38,841 nucleotides of DNA, taken from Candidatus Geothermincola primus (lineage in GTDB: Bacteria; Actinomycetota; Geothermincolia; Geothermincolales; Geothermincolaceae). This document shows, in pieces, positions 7,786-16,467 of the stretch (position 1 is the first letter of the stretch; the number at the start of each line of letters is the position of its first letter). The stretch is from the NCBI GenBank assembly GCA_015711725.1, contig JACVIX010000013.1, positions 1-38,841 on the forward strand. The letters are read 5' to 3'. The position numbers and the translations under genes were made by a program. The notes below the pieces were generated by a model. That model had not been told where the DNA came from. It saw only the letters and a program-made list of their open reading frames with translations, and searched no databases.

Positions 7786-7807
7786 ATTAAGCCTGAGGTC
7801 ATGCCGG

Positions 7808-8449
7808 ATGGATACCGGAGAGATAGTTGAAAAAGTCCCTGCCTTTCGAATCTTTCATACCAGCAGCCGAATCCTTAATCCACTCTATCTCACTCCCCTC
7901 GCCATGCTGGCAATCTCTATCCATGTCTCTATGGAAGTGTGGGATGGGCTGAGGTGGTTCGCTCTATATTCCCTCTTTTCCACGGTCATCCCTATAGCTG
8001 ACCTGATTACGAGAAGAAAGATGGGGCTGATAAGCGACTGGCACATCACAAAACGGGAAGAACGTATTCGCCCCCTTATCTTCGGAATCCTCTACGCAAT
8101 GGCGGGGACCGTCACCCTCACCTTGCTACACGCTCCCACCACGCTGGTGGCGTGTATGGTCACAGGGATAATAACGGGCGTGATAGCTCTGCTCATCACC
8201 TTGGGATGGAAGGTAAGCCTCCACGCCATGGGCAATTCTCTACTAGCCACCCTGCTTTTCCTGGTCTTCGATCTCCATAATATCACCGGGGCGAAAATTG
8301 CATTTATCTTTCTCCTCGCCCTGCTGGTAATCATTACCGGGCTCTCCCGGCTAATCATCAGAGCACACACCCTCTTCCAGATTATCATGGGAACCATCAT
8401 TGGGATAATAATCGGAGTGGGTGTGTTTGGCGCATTCGGTCTATTCTGA
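7808..8449 (+). CDS. PAP2-superfamily-like membrane protein with altered active site
   Basis: A 213-residue protein with about six hydrophobic segments. It shows all three PAP2 phosphatase motifs in modified form: K82-REERI-R88P89 (canonical KX6RP), S137-L-H139 in place of P-S-G-H, and S180-R181-x5-H187-x3-Q191 in place of SRX5HX3D. The two key histidines and the arginine remain, while the aspartate of motif 3 is glutamine. Family members dephosphorylate lipid phosphates such as phosphatidate or undecaprenyl diphosphate in the membrane. Loss of the aspartate may weaken catalysis or reflect a subfamily rule. The ATG has GAGG nine bases upstream and lies 22 bases after the CBS gene. Confidence 0.75.
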   Translation: MDTGEIVEKVPAFRIFHTSSRILNPLYLTPLAMLAISIHVSMEVWDGLRWFALYSLFSTVIPIADLITRRKMGLISDWHITKREERIRPLIFGILYAMAGTVTLTLLHAPTTLVACMVTGIITGVIALLITLGWKVSLHAMGNSLLATLLFLVFDLHNITGAKIAFIFLLALLVIITGLSRLIIRAHTLFQIIMGTIIGIIIGVGVFGAFGLF

Positions 8450-8485
8450 GAAAAGGCCATAATTTTTTGATGGTACTTTACGCGA

Positions 8486-8514
8486 TTGACTTCATTGGGG
8501 CTCGATGATACTTT
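8486..8514 (+). promoter_or_regulatory. Weak promoter candidate for the DAHP synthase gene
   Basis: TTGACT at 8486-8491 is followed 17 bases later by TACTTT (8509-8514). The -35 box is strong, but the -10 box matches only three of six consensus positions. The gene could also be read through from the PAP2 gene, since no terminator is visible between them. Confidence 0.3.
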
Positions 8515-8576
8515 CTTTTTATATCCCTCATATAAATTGTCAATAGAACATGAAGGCCGAGAGAGGGAGATTCGGA

Positions 8577-9593
8577 ATGATCGTGGTGATGTCTTCCGGG
8601 GCGACCGAGGAACAAATCAATATGGTCATGCGCAAGATCGAGGAGTATGGCCTGCAGGTTCACCCCATCTTTGGGGTTGAGAAAACCATCATCGGGGTAA
8701 TCGGCGATGACAAAACCAAAATCGTAGAGACCATGGCGGGATACCCGGGAGTGGAGAAGATCATTCCCATATTAAAACCATATAAATTCGCTGCTCGCGA
8801 AACCCATCCAGAAGATACTATTATTCAAGTGGGAGATGTCTCAATAGGGGGCGACCATCTTACCATTATGGCCGGACCTTGTGCGGTGGAAAGCAGAGAG
8901 CAGATTCTCAATGTGGCCAGAATGGTTAAGTTGGCGGGTGGTTCGGTGCTGCGAGGCGGAGCTTATAAACCCCGGACCTCTCCTTATAGTTTTCAGGGAT
9001 TAGGAGAGGAGGGGTTAAAGTACCTTGCGGAAGCCAGGGAGGAGACCGGGCTTCCCATCGTAACCGAGCTTACCGATCCCCGGAAGATGGAGCTCTTCTG
9101 CAACTACGCCGACATTATCCAAGTTGGGGCGAGGAATATGCAAAACTTCGTGCTCCTTACCGAAATCGGTAAAAGTGGCCACCCTGTGCTGCTGAAAAGA
9201 GGTCCTTCATCAAAGATAGAGGATTTGCTACTCGCCGCAGAATATATAATCAAAGAGGGAAACAGTCAGATCATCCTCTGCGAGAGAGGAATTAGCACCT
9301 TCGAGACATACACTCGCAACACACTAGATCTAAGCGCCGTCGCGGCCTTGAAATCTCTGACCCACCTACCCGTGGTGGTGGATCCCAGTCATGCCGTAGG
9401 AATCTCCAGCATCGTGCCTTCCATGTGCTACGCTGCCGTCGCCGCCGGAGCTGATGGACTTCTCATCGAGATACATCCCAACCCTAACTCTGCTTTATGT
9501 GATGGTCCCCAATCTCTGGATTTCGAGAAATTTTACGCCACTATGAAAACCATCAGAAAAGTAGCGTCGGCGGTAGGGAAAAAGGTGGGCTGA
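8577..9593 (+). CDS. aroF: 3-deoxy-7-phosphoheptulonate (DAHP) synthase
   Basis: This enzyme condenses phosphoenolpyruvate and erythrose 4-phosphate in the first step of the shikimate pathway. The start at ATG 8577 (GGGAG eight bases before it) gives 338 residues, the length of the Thermotoga-type type I-beta enzymes. An N-terminal ferredoxin-like regulatory domain (about 1-70) precedes the barrel. The barrel has MAGPCAVES (metal cysteine), LRGGAYKPRTSPYSF (substrate-binding KPRTS), LLKRG and VVDPSHAVG. The N-terminal domain in this family mediates feedback inhibition by aromatic amino acids. No other shikimate gene is in the window. An alternative in-frame ATG at 8550 lacks a ribosome binding site. 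Confidence 0.95.
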   Translation: MIVVMSSGATEEQINMVMRKIEEYGLQVHPIFGVEKTIIGVIGDDKTKIVETMAGYPGVEKIIPILKPYKFAARETHPEDTIIQVGDVSIGGDHLTIMAGPCAVESREQILNVARMVKLAGGSVLRGGAYKPRTSPYSFQGLGEEGLKYLAEAREETGLPIVTELTDPRKMELFCNYADIIQVGARNMQNFVLLTEIGKSGHPVLLKRGPSSKIEDLLLAAEYIIKEGNSQIILCERGISTFETYTRNTLDLSAVAALKSLTHLPVVVDPSHAVGISSIVPSMCYAAVAAGADGLLIEIHPNPNSALCDGPQSLDFEKFYATMKTIRKVASAVGKKVG

Positions 9594-9605
9594 AGAATAA
9601 TATTT

Positions 9606-10280
9606 TTACATTGTGTAAAGTTCTAAATCGTTTATGTTGGTTAATTTCTGCACATATTCACCTTGCAATTCTTCTTTCAAGGGATTGCGTATCATAAATA
9701 GATACACGTCTGCCCGGGGATCGTACTCATCGGTCCTTAACGGCTTCGGTATGGTTATGTAGTCCTTTAGGCTCTCGAGGTCCAGATAGAACTCTTCCAC
9801 CATCGGTAAATCTTTCTCTCTAGCTAAACCCATAAAAGCCATCTGGGTAGCGTATTCGAAGAACATGACTTTGGTCAAACCTGGCACAATACCTTTATAC
9901 ATGAACCAATAGTTACGCATGGGATCGAACTGCTCCACCCGCTTCAATATACCAGGATCAATAGTTCGAAAATTCTCCAGCTCCCTCTCCAAATGGCTTA
10001 GTGATTCCTGGAACTCACTTCCCTCCTCCATTAGGCAAGTTATTCCCTTGAAAACCATCCCCCCCGCCAGAACTGATTTGGATTGGGCGGGAACCGATAT
10101 TTTCTCCCTGGCCCTCGCATCTGTCTCTATATAATGGGTGAGGTTCTTCTGCATTTCGTCGATATTGACGCCAAAAGCATAAAAATTAATTCTTCTCCAC
10201 CCATCTTGCTGATTCTCCGCCAACACGCCTATCCCAGGATTATCTTGGTAGATATAGTAAAAGGCTTTCTGTTTTATCAA
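9606..10280 (-). CDS. Unknown protein, 224 residues
   Basis: The start is TTG at 10280, with AAGGGAG about ten bases upstream; an in-frame stop lies just before, and no ATG or GTG serves better. The product is soluble and acidic, with no membrane segment. It has a predicted helical middle part (SEFQESLSHLERELENF) and a C-terminal part rich in leucine and acidic residues. I do not recognise motifs. It is convergent with the DAHP synthase gene (12 bases apart) and divergent from plsC, so it is probably a single-gene unit. Confidence 0.75.
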   Translation of the reverse strand: MIKQKAFYYIYQDNPGIGVLAENQQDGWRRINFYAFGVNIDEMQKNLTHYIETDARAREKISVPAQSKSVLAGGMVFKGITCLMEEGSEFQESLSHLERELENFRTIDPGILKRVEQFDPMRNYWFMYKGIVPGLTKVMFFEYATQMAFMGLAREKDLPMVEEFYLDLESLKDYITIPKPLRTDEYDPRADVYLFMIRNPLKEELQGEYVQKLTNINDLELYTM

Positions 10281-10362
10281 TTGCGAGGCGCTCCCTTCTC
10301 AGATCTTTCTTTCTCCAATCTAATCCCCATCGATTCTTTATGTAAATATTGGAGAGCGATAT

Positions 10363-10391
10363 TTGTCTTGTCCATTCCCTTTTAATATAAT
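10363..10391 (+). promoter_or_regulatory. Predicted promoter of the PlsC-type gene
   Basis: TTGTCT at 10363-10368 and a perfect TATAAT at 10386-10391 are separated by 17 bases. Transcription would start about 36 bases before the ATG at 10434. The -35 box resembles the TTGTCC of the promoter upstream of the acyl-CoA synthetase gene. Confidence 0.55.
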
Positions 10392-10433
10392 TTCGGTATC
10401 GACTGGCGGAAACCTTTATGGGGGGATGAAGTC

Positions 10434-11027
10434 ATGATTCTTTACTGGCCTGGGTTCTTTATCTTTCGGGTGGTGGCGCTCTTTTACCATCTGAAGGTAG
10501 AAGGAAGGGAAAACGTTCCGCGTAAAGGTCCTCTGATCGTGGTTTCCAATCACAACAGCCGCAAAGACCCCGTAGCCATCAACCTAGCCTTACGCAGGCC
10601 AGTTCATTATATGGCGAAAAAGGAGGCCTTCGATCCCAAGAACGGGTTATTCGAGTGCTTGATGGTCAGGTTGTTTGGTGCCTTTCCCGTGGATAGAGAG
10701 CATCCCGGGCCTGAGGTCATCCACACCACGGAAGAACTCTTGAATAAAGGCTTATGCATCGGGATATTTCCCGAGGAGCACCGTTATCCCGACAACCACC
10801 TTCACCAGTTCAGAGATGGAGCCGCTTATATCGCCTGGAAGACAAGGGCGCCTCTCCTGCCTATCGGCATCACCGAAACCAAAGGCAAGGAATTGAGGGT
10901 AAAGGTGGGCAAACCTTTCCAGTTGCCTCAGTTTAAAGGTAGGCCTCGGGAAATTCTGCCCCAAGCGACCGCCTTGATTAGAGAAAAAATCGCGGAGTTG
11001 CTTCCTTCCGACTGGATAATAGATTGA
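10434..11027 (+). CDS. plsC: 1-acyl-sn-glycerol-3-phosphate acyltransferase (PlsC family)
   Basis: The 197-residue protein has the acyltransferase motif NHNSRKDP (H-x4-D catalytic pair), the phosphate-binding segment GIFPEEHRYPDN in place of the usual FPEGTRS, and the late block RDGAAYIAWKTRAPLLPIGI. It would transfer an acyl chain to lysophosphatidate at the membrane, giving phosphatidate. A hydrophobic N-terminal segment (FIFRVVALFYHL) is likely a membrane contact. The change from EGTRS to EEHRY is unusual and might alter substrate choice. The ATG follows GGGGGATGAAGTC. A strong hairpin lies just after the stop, and the next gene is convergent. Confidence 0.88.
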   Translation: MILYWPGFFIFRVVALFYHLKVEGRENVPRKGPLIVVSNHNSRKDPVAINLALRRPVHYMAKKEAFDPKNGLFECLMVRLFGAFPVDREHPGPEVIHTTEELLNKGLCIGIFPEEHRYPDNHLHQFRDGAAYIAWKTRAPLLPIGITETKGKELRVKVGKPFQLPQFKGRPREILPQATALIREKIAELLPSDWIID

Positions 11028-11029
11028 TG

Positions 11030-11051
11030 GAGGGCGGGTTTCCCCGCCCTC
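11030..11051. terminator. Strong hairpin between convergent genes, probable bidirectional terminator
   Basis: A perfect nine-pair stem (GAGGGCGGG with CCCGCCCTC) closes a TTTC loop, three bases after the plsC stop and 32 bases before the end of the convergent ThDP-enzyme gene. No long T tract follows on either side, so factor-independent strength is uncertain, but position and stem strength support the call. Confidence 0.65.
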
Positions 11052-11083
11052 GGCTTTATAATTGACCTATGCCTCGCCGCCAA

Positions 11084-12820
11084 TCATCCAGCGGCGCATC
11101 CGGACAGATCGCAACCCTGCAGCCAAAGTTCCACAATCAGTTGCAAGGTGGGTGGGTTGAGGTTGACGTCCTTGTCGATAAGAACATCCAGTACCGCTGG
11201 CTTGCCAGATTGATGAGCCTCCTCCAGCGCTTTTCTGATATCCGCGGGGTCTTCAACCCGAATGCCGAAGCCACCCATGGATTCCGCGAGTTTATCATAG
11301 CGAGTCTCCCCAAAGTCAACGCCGCAGTAGCGTTTCCCGAAAGCCATATCTTGAGCGCCTTTAATCATGCCCCAAGCCTGGTCATTGAAGATGATGTCCA
11401 CAACGGGTATACAGTAACGTGCCGCTGTCTCGATCTCCTGGCAATTGAGCATAAAGGAACCATCGCCATGCAGCACGTAGACTGGCCTGTCCGGATAGTT
11501 CATTTTAGCCCCCATGGCGAACGGCAACCCCACTCCTAAGTGTCCCATGCCCGAGGCCATAAGAAATGAGCGGGGTTGATATACCCTGGACGCCATACTC
11601 GCCCAGAGGGCGGTATTGCCGCCGTCTACGATCACAATGGCGTCCTTGCCGAAGAAGTCAACAGCTTCCTTTATCAGGCGGAGAGGATGAATGGGTTTGG
11701 AGTCGAGGCTAGCGAATTCCGCCATCCCCTTTTCAGCCTCCTCGTCCGCTCCCCGAGCCATGGCGATTGAGGCTCTCTCCTTTACGGGCTCGATCTCCTT
11801 CTTTATCTTGTCCAGTATCTGCTTGAGGACTCTCTTCGCGTCCCCTACGATAGCCAAGTCCACTTCCCGATTCATCCCGATTATCTCGGGGTCGATATCC
11901 ACTTGAATCATTTTCTGTGCTGGGGGCTCTCCCCAAAGAGGGGACTTGCCCCAAAAGTCCAGCTCGCTCATGGTGTTCCCCACCACCAGGACCACATCGG
12001 CAGTCGACTGAGCCACGATAGCGCCGGCGCTTACCGGTACGAACACTAACGGGTGATCCTCAGGGAGACAGCCTCTGCCACCCACGCTAGGCGCAATGGG
12101 TATTTGCATATATTCGGCTAGTTCCTTGAGCTCTTCCCATGCGCCCGAGCGCAAAACTCCACCGCCGGGATGTAGAACCGGTCTTTCTGCTTTTAAAAGA
12201 AGTTCCACCGCTTGGTCCACCGCTGATTCGTCCCCTGAAGGGGGTTGCTGCGCCCTATATCTCTCTGGGGGCACGATCTTCACATCTTCCTCGTTGCCCA
12301 GTTGATAGAGAACATCCACGGTTATATCCAAATGAACAGGCCCTGGTCTGCCAGTGGTGGCGATGCGAAACGCCCACTGCACCATCTCCGGTATCCTTTC
12401 CCAGCAATGCACCAGAGCATTCCACTTGGTAATCCCTTTAAATAGACTCAGCTGATCCAATTGTTGTTGGCTGCCTTTGAAGGGATAACAACGATTGGAA
12501 TGAATCTGAGGGGTAATAACCACCAAGGGAATACTGTCAGAATAGGCAACCCCCACTCCTGCCACTAAGTTCAGCGCGCCCGGACCCACAGTGCCGGTGC
12601 ATACCCCTACCTGATCAGAGGTTCGAGAGATAGCGTCGGCCATATGGGCAGCGGAGGCTTCGTGCCTAGTCATGATGAAATCCATGCCCGCAGGCCTGCC
12701 TACCCGATAAATAGCATCCACGAATGTGGCCAGCTGGCCCCCAGGAATGCCGAAGACGTTCTTCACGCCTTCATTGAGCAGGCATTTGACCAACAATTCC
12801 CCTCCTGTAATCATCGCCAT
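11084..12820 (-). CDS. Thiamine-diphosphate-dependent enzyme, acetolactate synthase large-subunit-like
   Basis: The preferred start is the second ATG (12820), seven bases after GGAGG; the ATG at 12826 lies too close to that site. The 578 residues comprise the three domains of the acetolactate synthase/pyruvate oxidase family: PYR domain with the catalytic glutamate E54 in RHEAS, a central domain with PVLHPGGG and VGNTMSELDF, and a PP domain with the ThDP motif GDGSF ... NDQ at about 452-481. No small regulatory subunit (ilvN) follows and no other branched-chain gene is nearby. It may be a catabolic acetolactate synthase, a glyoxylate carboligase or another decarboxylase. The exact reaction is not resolved. 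Confidence 0.88.
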   Translation of the reverse strand: MAMITGGELLVKCLLNEGVKNVFGIPGGQLATFVDAIYRVGRPAGMDFIMTRHEASAAHMADAISRTSDQVGVCTGTVGPGALNLVAGVGVAYSDSIPLVVITPQIHSNRCYPFKGSQQQLDQLSLFKGITKWNALVHCWERIPEMVQWAFRIATTGRPGPVHLDITVDVLYQLGNEEDVKIVPPERYRAQQPPSGDESAVDQAVELLLKAERPVLHPGGGVLRSGAWEELKELAEYMQIPIAPSVGGRGCLPEDHPLVFVPVSAGAIVAQSTADVVLVVGNTMSELDFWGKSPLWGEPPAQKMIQVDIDPEIIGMNREVDLAIVGDAKRVLKQILDKIKKEIEPVKERASIAMARGADEEAEKGMAEFASLDSKPIHPLRLIKEAVDFFGKDAIVIVDGGNTALWASMASRVYQPRSFLMASGMGHLGVGLPFAMGAKMNYPDRPVYVLHGDGSFMLNCQEIETAARYCIPVVDIIFNDQAWGMIKGAQDMAFGKRYCGVDFGETRYDKLAESMGGFGIRVEDPADIRKALEEAHQSGKPAVLDVLIDKDVNLNPPTLQLIVELWLQGCDLSGCAAG

Positions 12821-13021
12821 AACCATACCTCCTTTGATATCTATACACGCTTCTAAAATGGGTTTTCATTTGATTGTTTTCGACATCTCACTATGTTTCA
12901 GCGTCTCATTATTATTTTCACATTGTAATAAAAGGTTTGTGGCTTTTCCTTGCCAATGCTTCCTCATACATATATTCATCGGTTTTTCTTACCCATTCTC
13001 CTCAGGCCCTAAACGCCATGG

Positions 13022-13756
13022 TCACTTTGTGGCGAGAAACTGAATCCTTCTGGTATATGGGTTAATCGGAGCAAGGCCCGCAAAATCCCAGGCGTATATT
13101 TTTCTAAAACCCGCGCCAATCAGGATTTCCATGAGAAGATCTTGCTCGTAGCCACGCTCTTTGTGCACCTCACGATATAGTCTATAGGAACCATCTTCTA
13201 GAAAATAATTGCTCATCTCCAGAGTGGCTATCCCTTTACTCTCGTCAAAATCGCTCCTCCAGGAGAAAATCACTCCTTCATCTCCGAACTCCCACGCATC
13301 TATATCCGCACCTCCCCTTAGCTGGTAGAGGGTATTCATGTCGAAGATGGCGCTACCCTTATTTTTCAATACTTTGTAAAAGTTAGAGAACGCCACAGCT
13401 AATCTCTCTTCCTCCAGGATATAATTCAATGAGTCGGTATTGCAGGTAATCAAGTCCACTTCGCCAGGCAGGTCGAGCTCAAGGAGATCCTGCTGAAGGA
13501 ATACGATAGGCAGATCCTGAGCCCTCTCGCGAGCCACCTTCAACATCTCCTCGGATTTGTCCACGGCGTATACCAATGCGCCTTCCCGAGCTAGATACTC
13601 GGCCACCAGCCCCGTTCCGCAAGCTATGTCCGCACAGAAATCAAAAGTTATATTAAAGCGCTCTCGCAGCCTGGAGAAATTTTTCAACCAGTTAGAGAAG
13701 GCAGCCTCTCCTATCAAACGATCATAAATGAAGGCTGTGCGCTTATAAGGTTCCAC
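13022..13756 (-). CDS. Class I SAM-dependent methyltransferase
   Basis: The best start is GTG 13756, which has GAGG seven bases upstream and gives 244 residues; a TTG 15 bases earlier is weaker. The Rossmann-fold motifs are clear: motif I ADIACGTG at about 42-49, the acidic residue of strand 2 in VYAVDKSEEML, and motif III-like VDLITCNTDSLNYI. The rest (FYKVLKNKGSAIFDMNT) fits small-molecule methyltransferases of the UbiE/YcgJ type. The substrate is unknown. It overlaps the end of the flavoprotein gene by 14 bases, so the two are translated together. Confidence 0.85.
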   Translation of the reverse strand: MEPYKRTAFIYDRLIGEAAFSNWLKNFSRLRERFNITFDFCADIACGTGLVAEYLAREGALVYAVDKSEEMLKVARERAQDLPIVFLQQDLLELDLPGEVDLITCNTDSLNYILEEERLAVAFSNFYKVLKNKGSAIFDMNTLYQLRGGADIDAWEFGDEGVIFSWRSDFDESKGIATLEMSNYFLEDGSYRLYREVHKERGYEQDLLMEILIGAGFRKIYAWDFAGLAPINPYTRRIQFLATK

Positions 13757-14348
13757 CAATTTCCCTCGCAATATCCTTTCCGGTCTCGTAAGCTTTTTTT
13801 AATTCGTCCGGATGCTTTAAAACCTCCCCTTTATCATCAACTCCGGAGATGGTTAGCTCCCTCCAATCCTTTATCTCTAAAATATGATAGAAATAGGCGA
13901 TGGTAGGCCTCACGCAATCGAAGGTTTCTGGCCTGTCTCTTCCACAGACGGAGATGAACAGTCCCCTTCTGCTAGTTCTCAGTTGCTCATCCTCCACTAC
14001 CGGCTTTTTCATCACATACTTAACCGACCAAAACCTCTGACAACGGTCGATTACCATCTTGGCTTGAGCGCAGATATGCATAGAGAAGATGGGAGCGGCT
14101 AAAATAATTCCACTCGCGGATAGCAAATGGGGGTAAACCTCCTGCATCCCATCTTTCTGGATACACTGACCGGTGGACCCACATCGGTTACAGCCCAGGC
14201 AAGGATTTATCTCCTTATGGCTGAGGTGTTCCTTTAACACCTTGAGACCCACCTCACTAATTCCGTCGATAACCTTATCCAAAAGCGTCTCTGTGTTTCC
14301 ACCCCTTCTGGGACTGGTAGCAATGGCGTATACGTAGGTCTCTCCCAA
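13743..14348 (-). CDS. Iron-sulfur flavoprotein (NADPH-dependent FMN reductase family)
   Basis: A 201-residue flavodoxin-like protein. The FMN phosphate loop is SPRRGGNTETLLDKVIDGI near residues 12-30. The cysteines C50-x2-C53-x2-C56-x5-C62 (CLGCNRCGSTGQC), followed by KDGM, form the compact 4Fe-4S motif of the Isf family found in anaerobes. Such proteins move electrons and often help with oxidative stress. AAPIFSM and the later CGRDRPETFD segment also fit the family. The start is TTG 14348 with AAGGA about twelve bases upstream; an in-frame stop lies just before it. It is followed with an overlap by the methyltransferase gene. Confidence 0.85.
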   Translation of the reverse strand: MGETYVYAIATSPRRGGNTETLLDKVIDGISEVGLKVLKEHLSHKEINPCLGCNRCGSTGQCIQKDGMQEVYPHLLSASGIILAAPIFSMHICAQAKMVIDRCQRFWSVKYVMKKPVVEDEQLRTSRRGLFISVCGRDRPETFDCVRPTIAYFYHILEIKDWRELTISGVDDKGEVLKHPDELKKAYETGKDIAREIGGTL

Positions 14349-14451
14349 AATCGATCACCATCCTTCTCCGGCGCGATCACCACTTCAATTCTGGAGGCGG
14401 GTAGAAGTAACACTCTTCAGGGATAATGTTAGTGGAGGAACGAACTTATAC

Positions 14452-15156
14452 TCATACCACTGGTTTGGTCATTTCGTTGAGCATTTTCTTAAGCTTGGCG
14501 GTCTCCTCGCTGATCATCAGGTAATTTGCTTTTTTTCTCTCCACCTCTCGAATAAGGCGATTTAGTTCCTGCAGTGCCTCGGCTTCCTTCCGCTCCAGCT
14601 CTTCCAAGCGGTTCTTCAGACTCTCCAGATTCCTGCCTCTCTCAATGCCTGCGGCTATCTGCCTGGTTAGAGTGTTTAATATGAAAAGGTCATGTTCATT
14701 GAAAGCCCGATCTTTCCTGGTATTCAGGTTAAGCACGCCCAACAGCTCTGACCCACTAACGATAGGCACGCTCAGTGCATCGGATATTCTTCTTTTGGTG
14801 CGAAGGGCGGGATCCATGAGATCGTCCAGCAGTAGCATCCCCTCCCTAAGCTTGGCCACCATTCCGGCGATACCCTCCCCCACCCTCTTTCTCACGTTTT
14901 TTACTCTGTCCTTTCTCAGCCCGTATGAAGCTCTTATCACCATAATATCGCTGCCTGGTGGGTCGATGAGCATGATCGATCCCGAGGTGGCGTCCATAAG
15001 CTCTATGGATGCCTTAATGATCATATCTAGGAAATCATCGAGGGAGGTAAAGGAAGCTATGCTTTCATTTATTCTCCATATAAGGTCCAACTCTTTGATA
15101 CGCCTGCGGTATTCCTCTTCTCTATCCAGCTTAGCTTCGCTTCGCATCTCCGCCAT
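14452..15156 (-). CDS. GAF-domain protein flanked by coiled coils
   Basis: The start is chosen at ATG 15156 (GGAAG nine bases upstream), giving 234 residues; GTG 15177 would add seven but has no ribosome binding site. A short N-terminal coiled coil (EEEYRRRIKELDLIWRINE) leads into a GAF domain of about 140 residues with ASIELMDATSGSIMLID, GLRKDRV, VGEGIAGMVAK, SVPIV and GVLNLN. A long charged C-terminal coiled coil (LEELERKEAEALQELNRL) follows. No kinase, cyclase, phosphodiesterase or DNA-binding domain is present. It probably senses a small molecule and passes the signal by protein contact. Confidence 0.85.
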   Translation of the reverse strand: MAEMRSEAKLDREEEYRRRIKELDLIWRINESIASFTSLDDFLDMIIKASIELMDATSGSIMLIDPPGSDIMVIRASYGLRKDRVKNVRKRVGEGIAGMVAKLREGMLLLDDLMDPALRTKRRISDALSVPIVSGSELLGVLNLNTRKDRAFNEHDLFILNTLTRQIAAGIERGRNLESLKNRLEELERKEAEALQELNRLIREVERKKANYLMISEETAKLKKMLNEMTKPVV

Positions 15157-15520
15157 TTCCCCACGCTTCCGTCTCACCAGGCAATCTATTTATATTTGCT
15201 CAATCAGCAGCGTAAAAGTGGCGTTATCTAACCTACATAATCTCAACATTCTGAAGGGTCCCTAAACACAAACACTAAAATACTCGCTAACCCGCTTGTC
15301 CCTGCTCTTTCTCCCGTTTAGACCTCTTCAGTAAGATCTAACCGTAATATCACTCCGCCATAGCAGGCACTTGAGTCATATTGGGATAGCGCGCCCCTCA
15401 AACCATCGGACCTTTTAAAGCCTGCCGCGTTTTATTTTTATCATATAATAAAAAGGGCGTGTTTTGTAAGAAAAAACGTCCTTCGCTATTTTCTTTTTTT
15501 AAGCTAGTTAACCATAGCAT
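15157..15520. other. Intergenic stretch without a supported gene
   Basis: These 364 bases lie between the BadF-type gene and the GAF gene, both on the minus strand. I see no convincing open frame, RNA gene or clean terminator. A weak imperfect hairpin around 15457-15481 is followed by T-rich sequence and could end transcription of the BadF-type gene. Confidence 0.4.
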
Positions 15521-16309
15521 TTATTTGCCCTTAACAATCCTTTCCCTGGCGATAAGAGCGGCCCCCAGAGCTCCAACGATCTGAGGGTCCATAGACAACG
15601 GAGCCACCGAGACTTTTAATCTTCGCTCCAAAGCAATGGTTAATCCCTTGTTTTTGGCGCATCCTCCCGATAAAACTACCTCCTCCTCCAGACCAGCTTT
15701 CCTCACCAGGGACGCCAGCCTTCCAGCGATGGACTCGTTTATCCCCGCGGCGATATCTACCAGATCCACGCCCTCGTTAAGCAAGGTTATGACCTCGGAT
15801 TCTGCGAAGACGCTGCATTGGCTGGTTATCTGGGCTGGCGAAGACGATTTTAAAGAAAGCGCGGCCAGCTCCTCCAGTGAGAGCTCCAGCGCCCTCGCCA
15901 TAGCTTCGTAGAATCTCCCCGTTCCAGCCGCGCATTTATCATTCATGACAAAGTCAACCACTTGGCCTTTTTCTCCAAGTTTTATCACTTTGCAGTCCTG
16001 TCCACCTATATCTATGATGGTGCGGTTCCTGGGGTTCAAGTGATATGCACCCTTCCCGTGGCAGGTTATCTCCGACACGTTCTCGTCCGCTATAGACAGG
16101 TTAACTCTTCCGTATCCCGTCCCTACTATATAGTCTATTTTGGTATCGGATGGGAGGTTGACGTTGTGTAAAGCAAGATCAATGGCTTTCCGCCCGGTTC
16201 GATCTGGTTGGGTGGTGCAAGGAATAATAGAAAAGGCAATAACATCTCCATCCCGGAGAAGCAGAGCCTTGCCGGTGGTGGAGCCTACATCACAACCGCA
16301 TACCAACAT
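15521..16309 (-). CDS. BadF/BadG/HgdC-type ATPase, 2-hydroxyacyl-CoA dehydratase activator
   Basis: The 262-residue protein belongs to the ASKHA-fold activators that use ATP to drive a low-potential electron into 2-hydroxyacyl-CoA dehydratases or benzoyl-CoA reductases. GCDVGSTTGKALLL is the phosphate-binding start, and IIDIGGQDCKVI and VVLSGGCAKNKGL are the other nucleotide sites. C126 in NDKCAAGTGRF and C165 in TSQCSVFAESE are the single cysteines that each subunit gives to the shared 4Fe-4S cluster. The length is typical of HgdC. No dehydratase subunits lie nearby, so its partner is encoded elsewhere or it is an orphan activator. It indicates an oxygen-sensitive anaerobic metabolism. Confidence 0.92.
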   Translation of the reverse strand: MLVCGCDVGSTTGKALLLRDGDVIAFSIIPCTTQPDRTGRKAIDLALHNVNLPSDTKIDYIVGTGYGRVNLSIADENVSEITCHGKGAYHLNPRNRTIIDIGGQDCKVIKLGEKGQVVDFVMNDKCAAGTGRFYEAMARALELSLEELAALSLKSSSPAQITSQCSVFAESEVITLLNEGVDLVDIAAGINESIAGRLASLVRKAGLEEEVVLSGGCAKNKGLTIALERRLKVSVAPLSMDPQIVGALGAALIARERIVKGK

Positions 16310-16446
16310 ACTTTAACCCCCGATAAGAATTTTCCCCATCGGACTCATCGCAACTCCAGCCTCATCGTGAGTATCTTTTCCCAACCTATTTATCTAACCT
16401 TAGAGGCGCTAATTGACGACAATATATTGCTACCATCTCCCCATGC

Positions 16447-16467
16447 GATTGGTCAAGTTGACCAATC
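16447..16467 (+). promoter_or_regulatory. Perfect 21-bp palindrome upstream of the GT39 operon
   Basis: Ten-base arms (GATTGGTCAA and its complement) flank one central G. The right arm contains TTGACC (16458-16463), a good -35 box. A TATATG or TATGGG sequence lies 14 to 16 bases downstream, about 105 bases before the first glycosyltransferase start. This arrangement is typical of an operator covering a promoter. The regulator is unknown. Confidence 0.55.
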
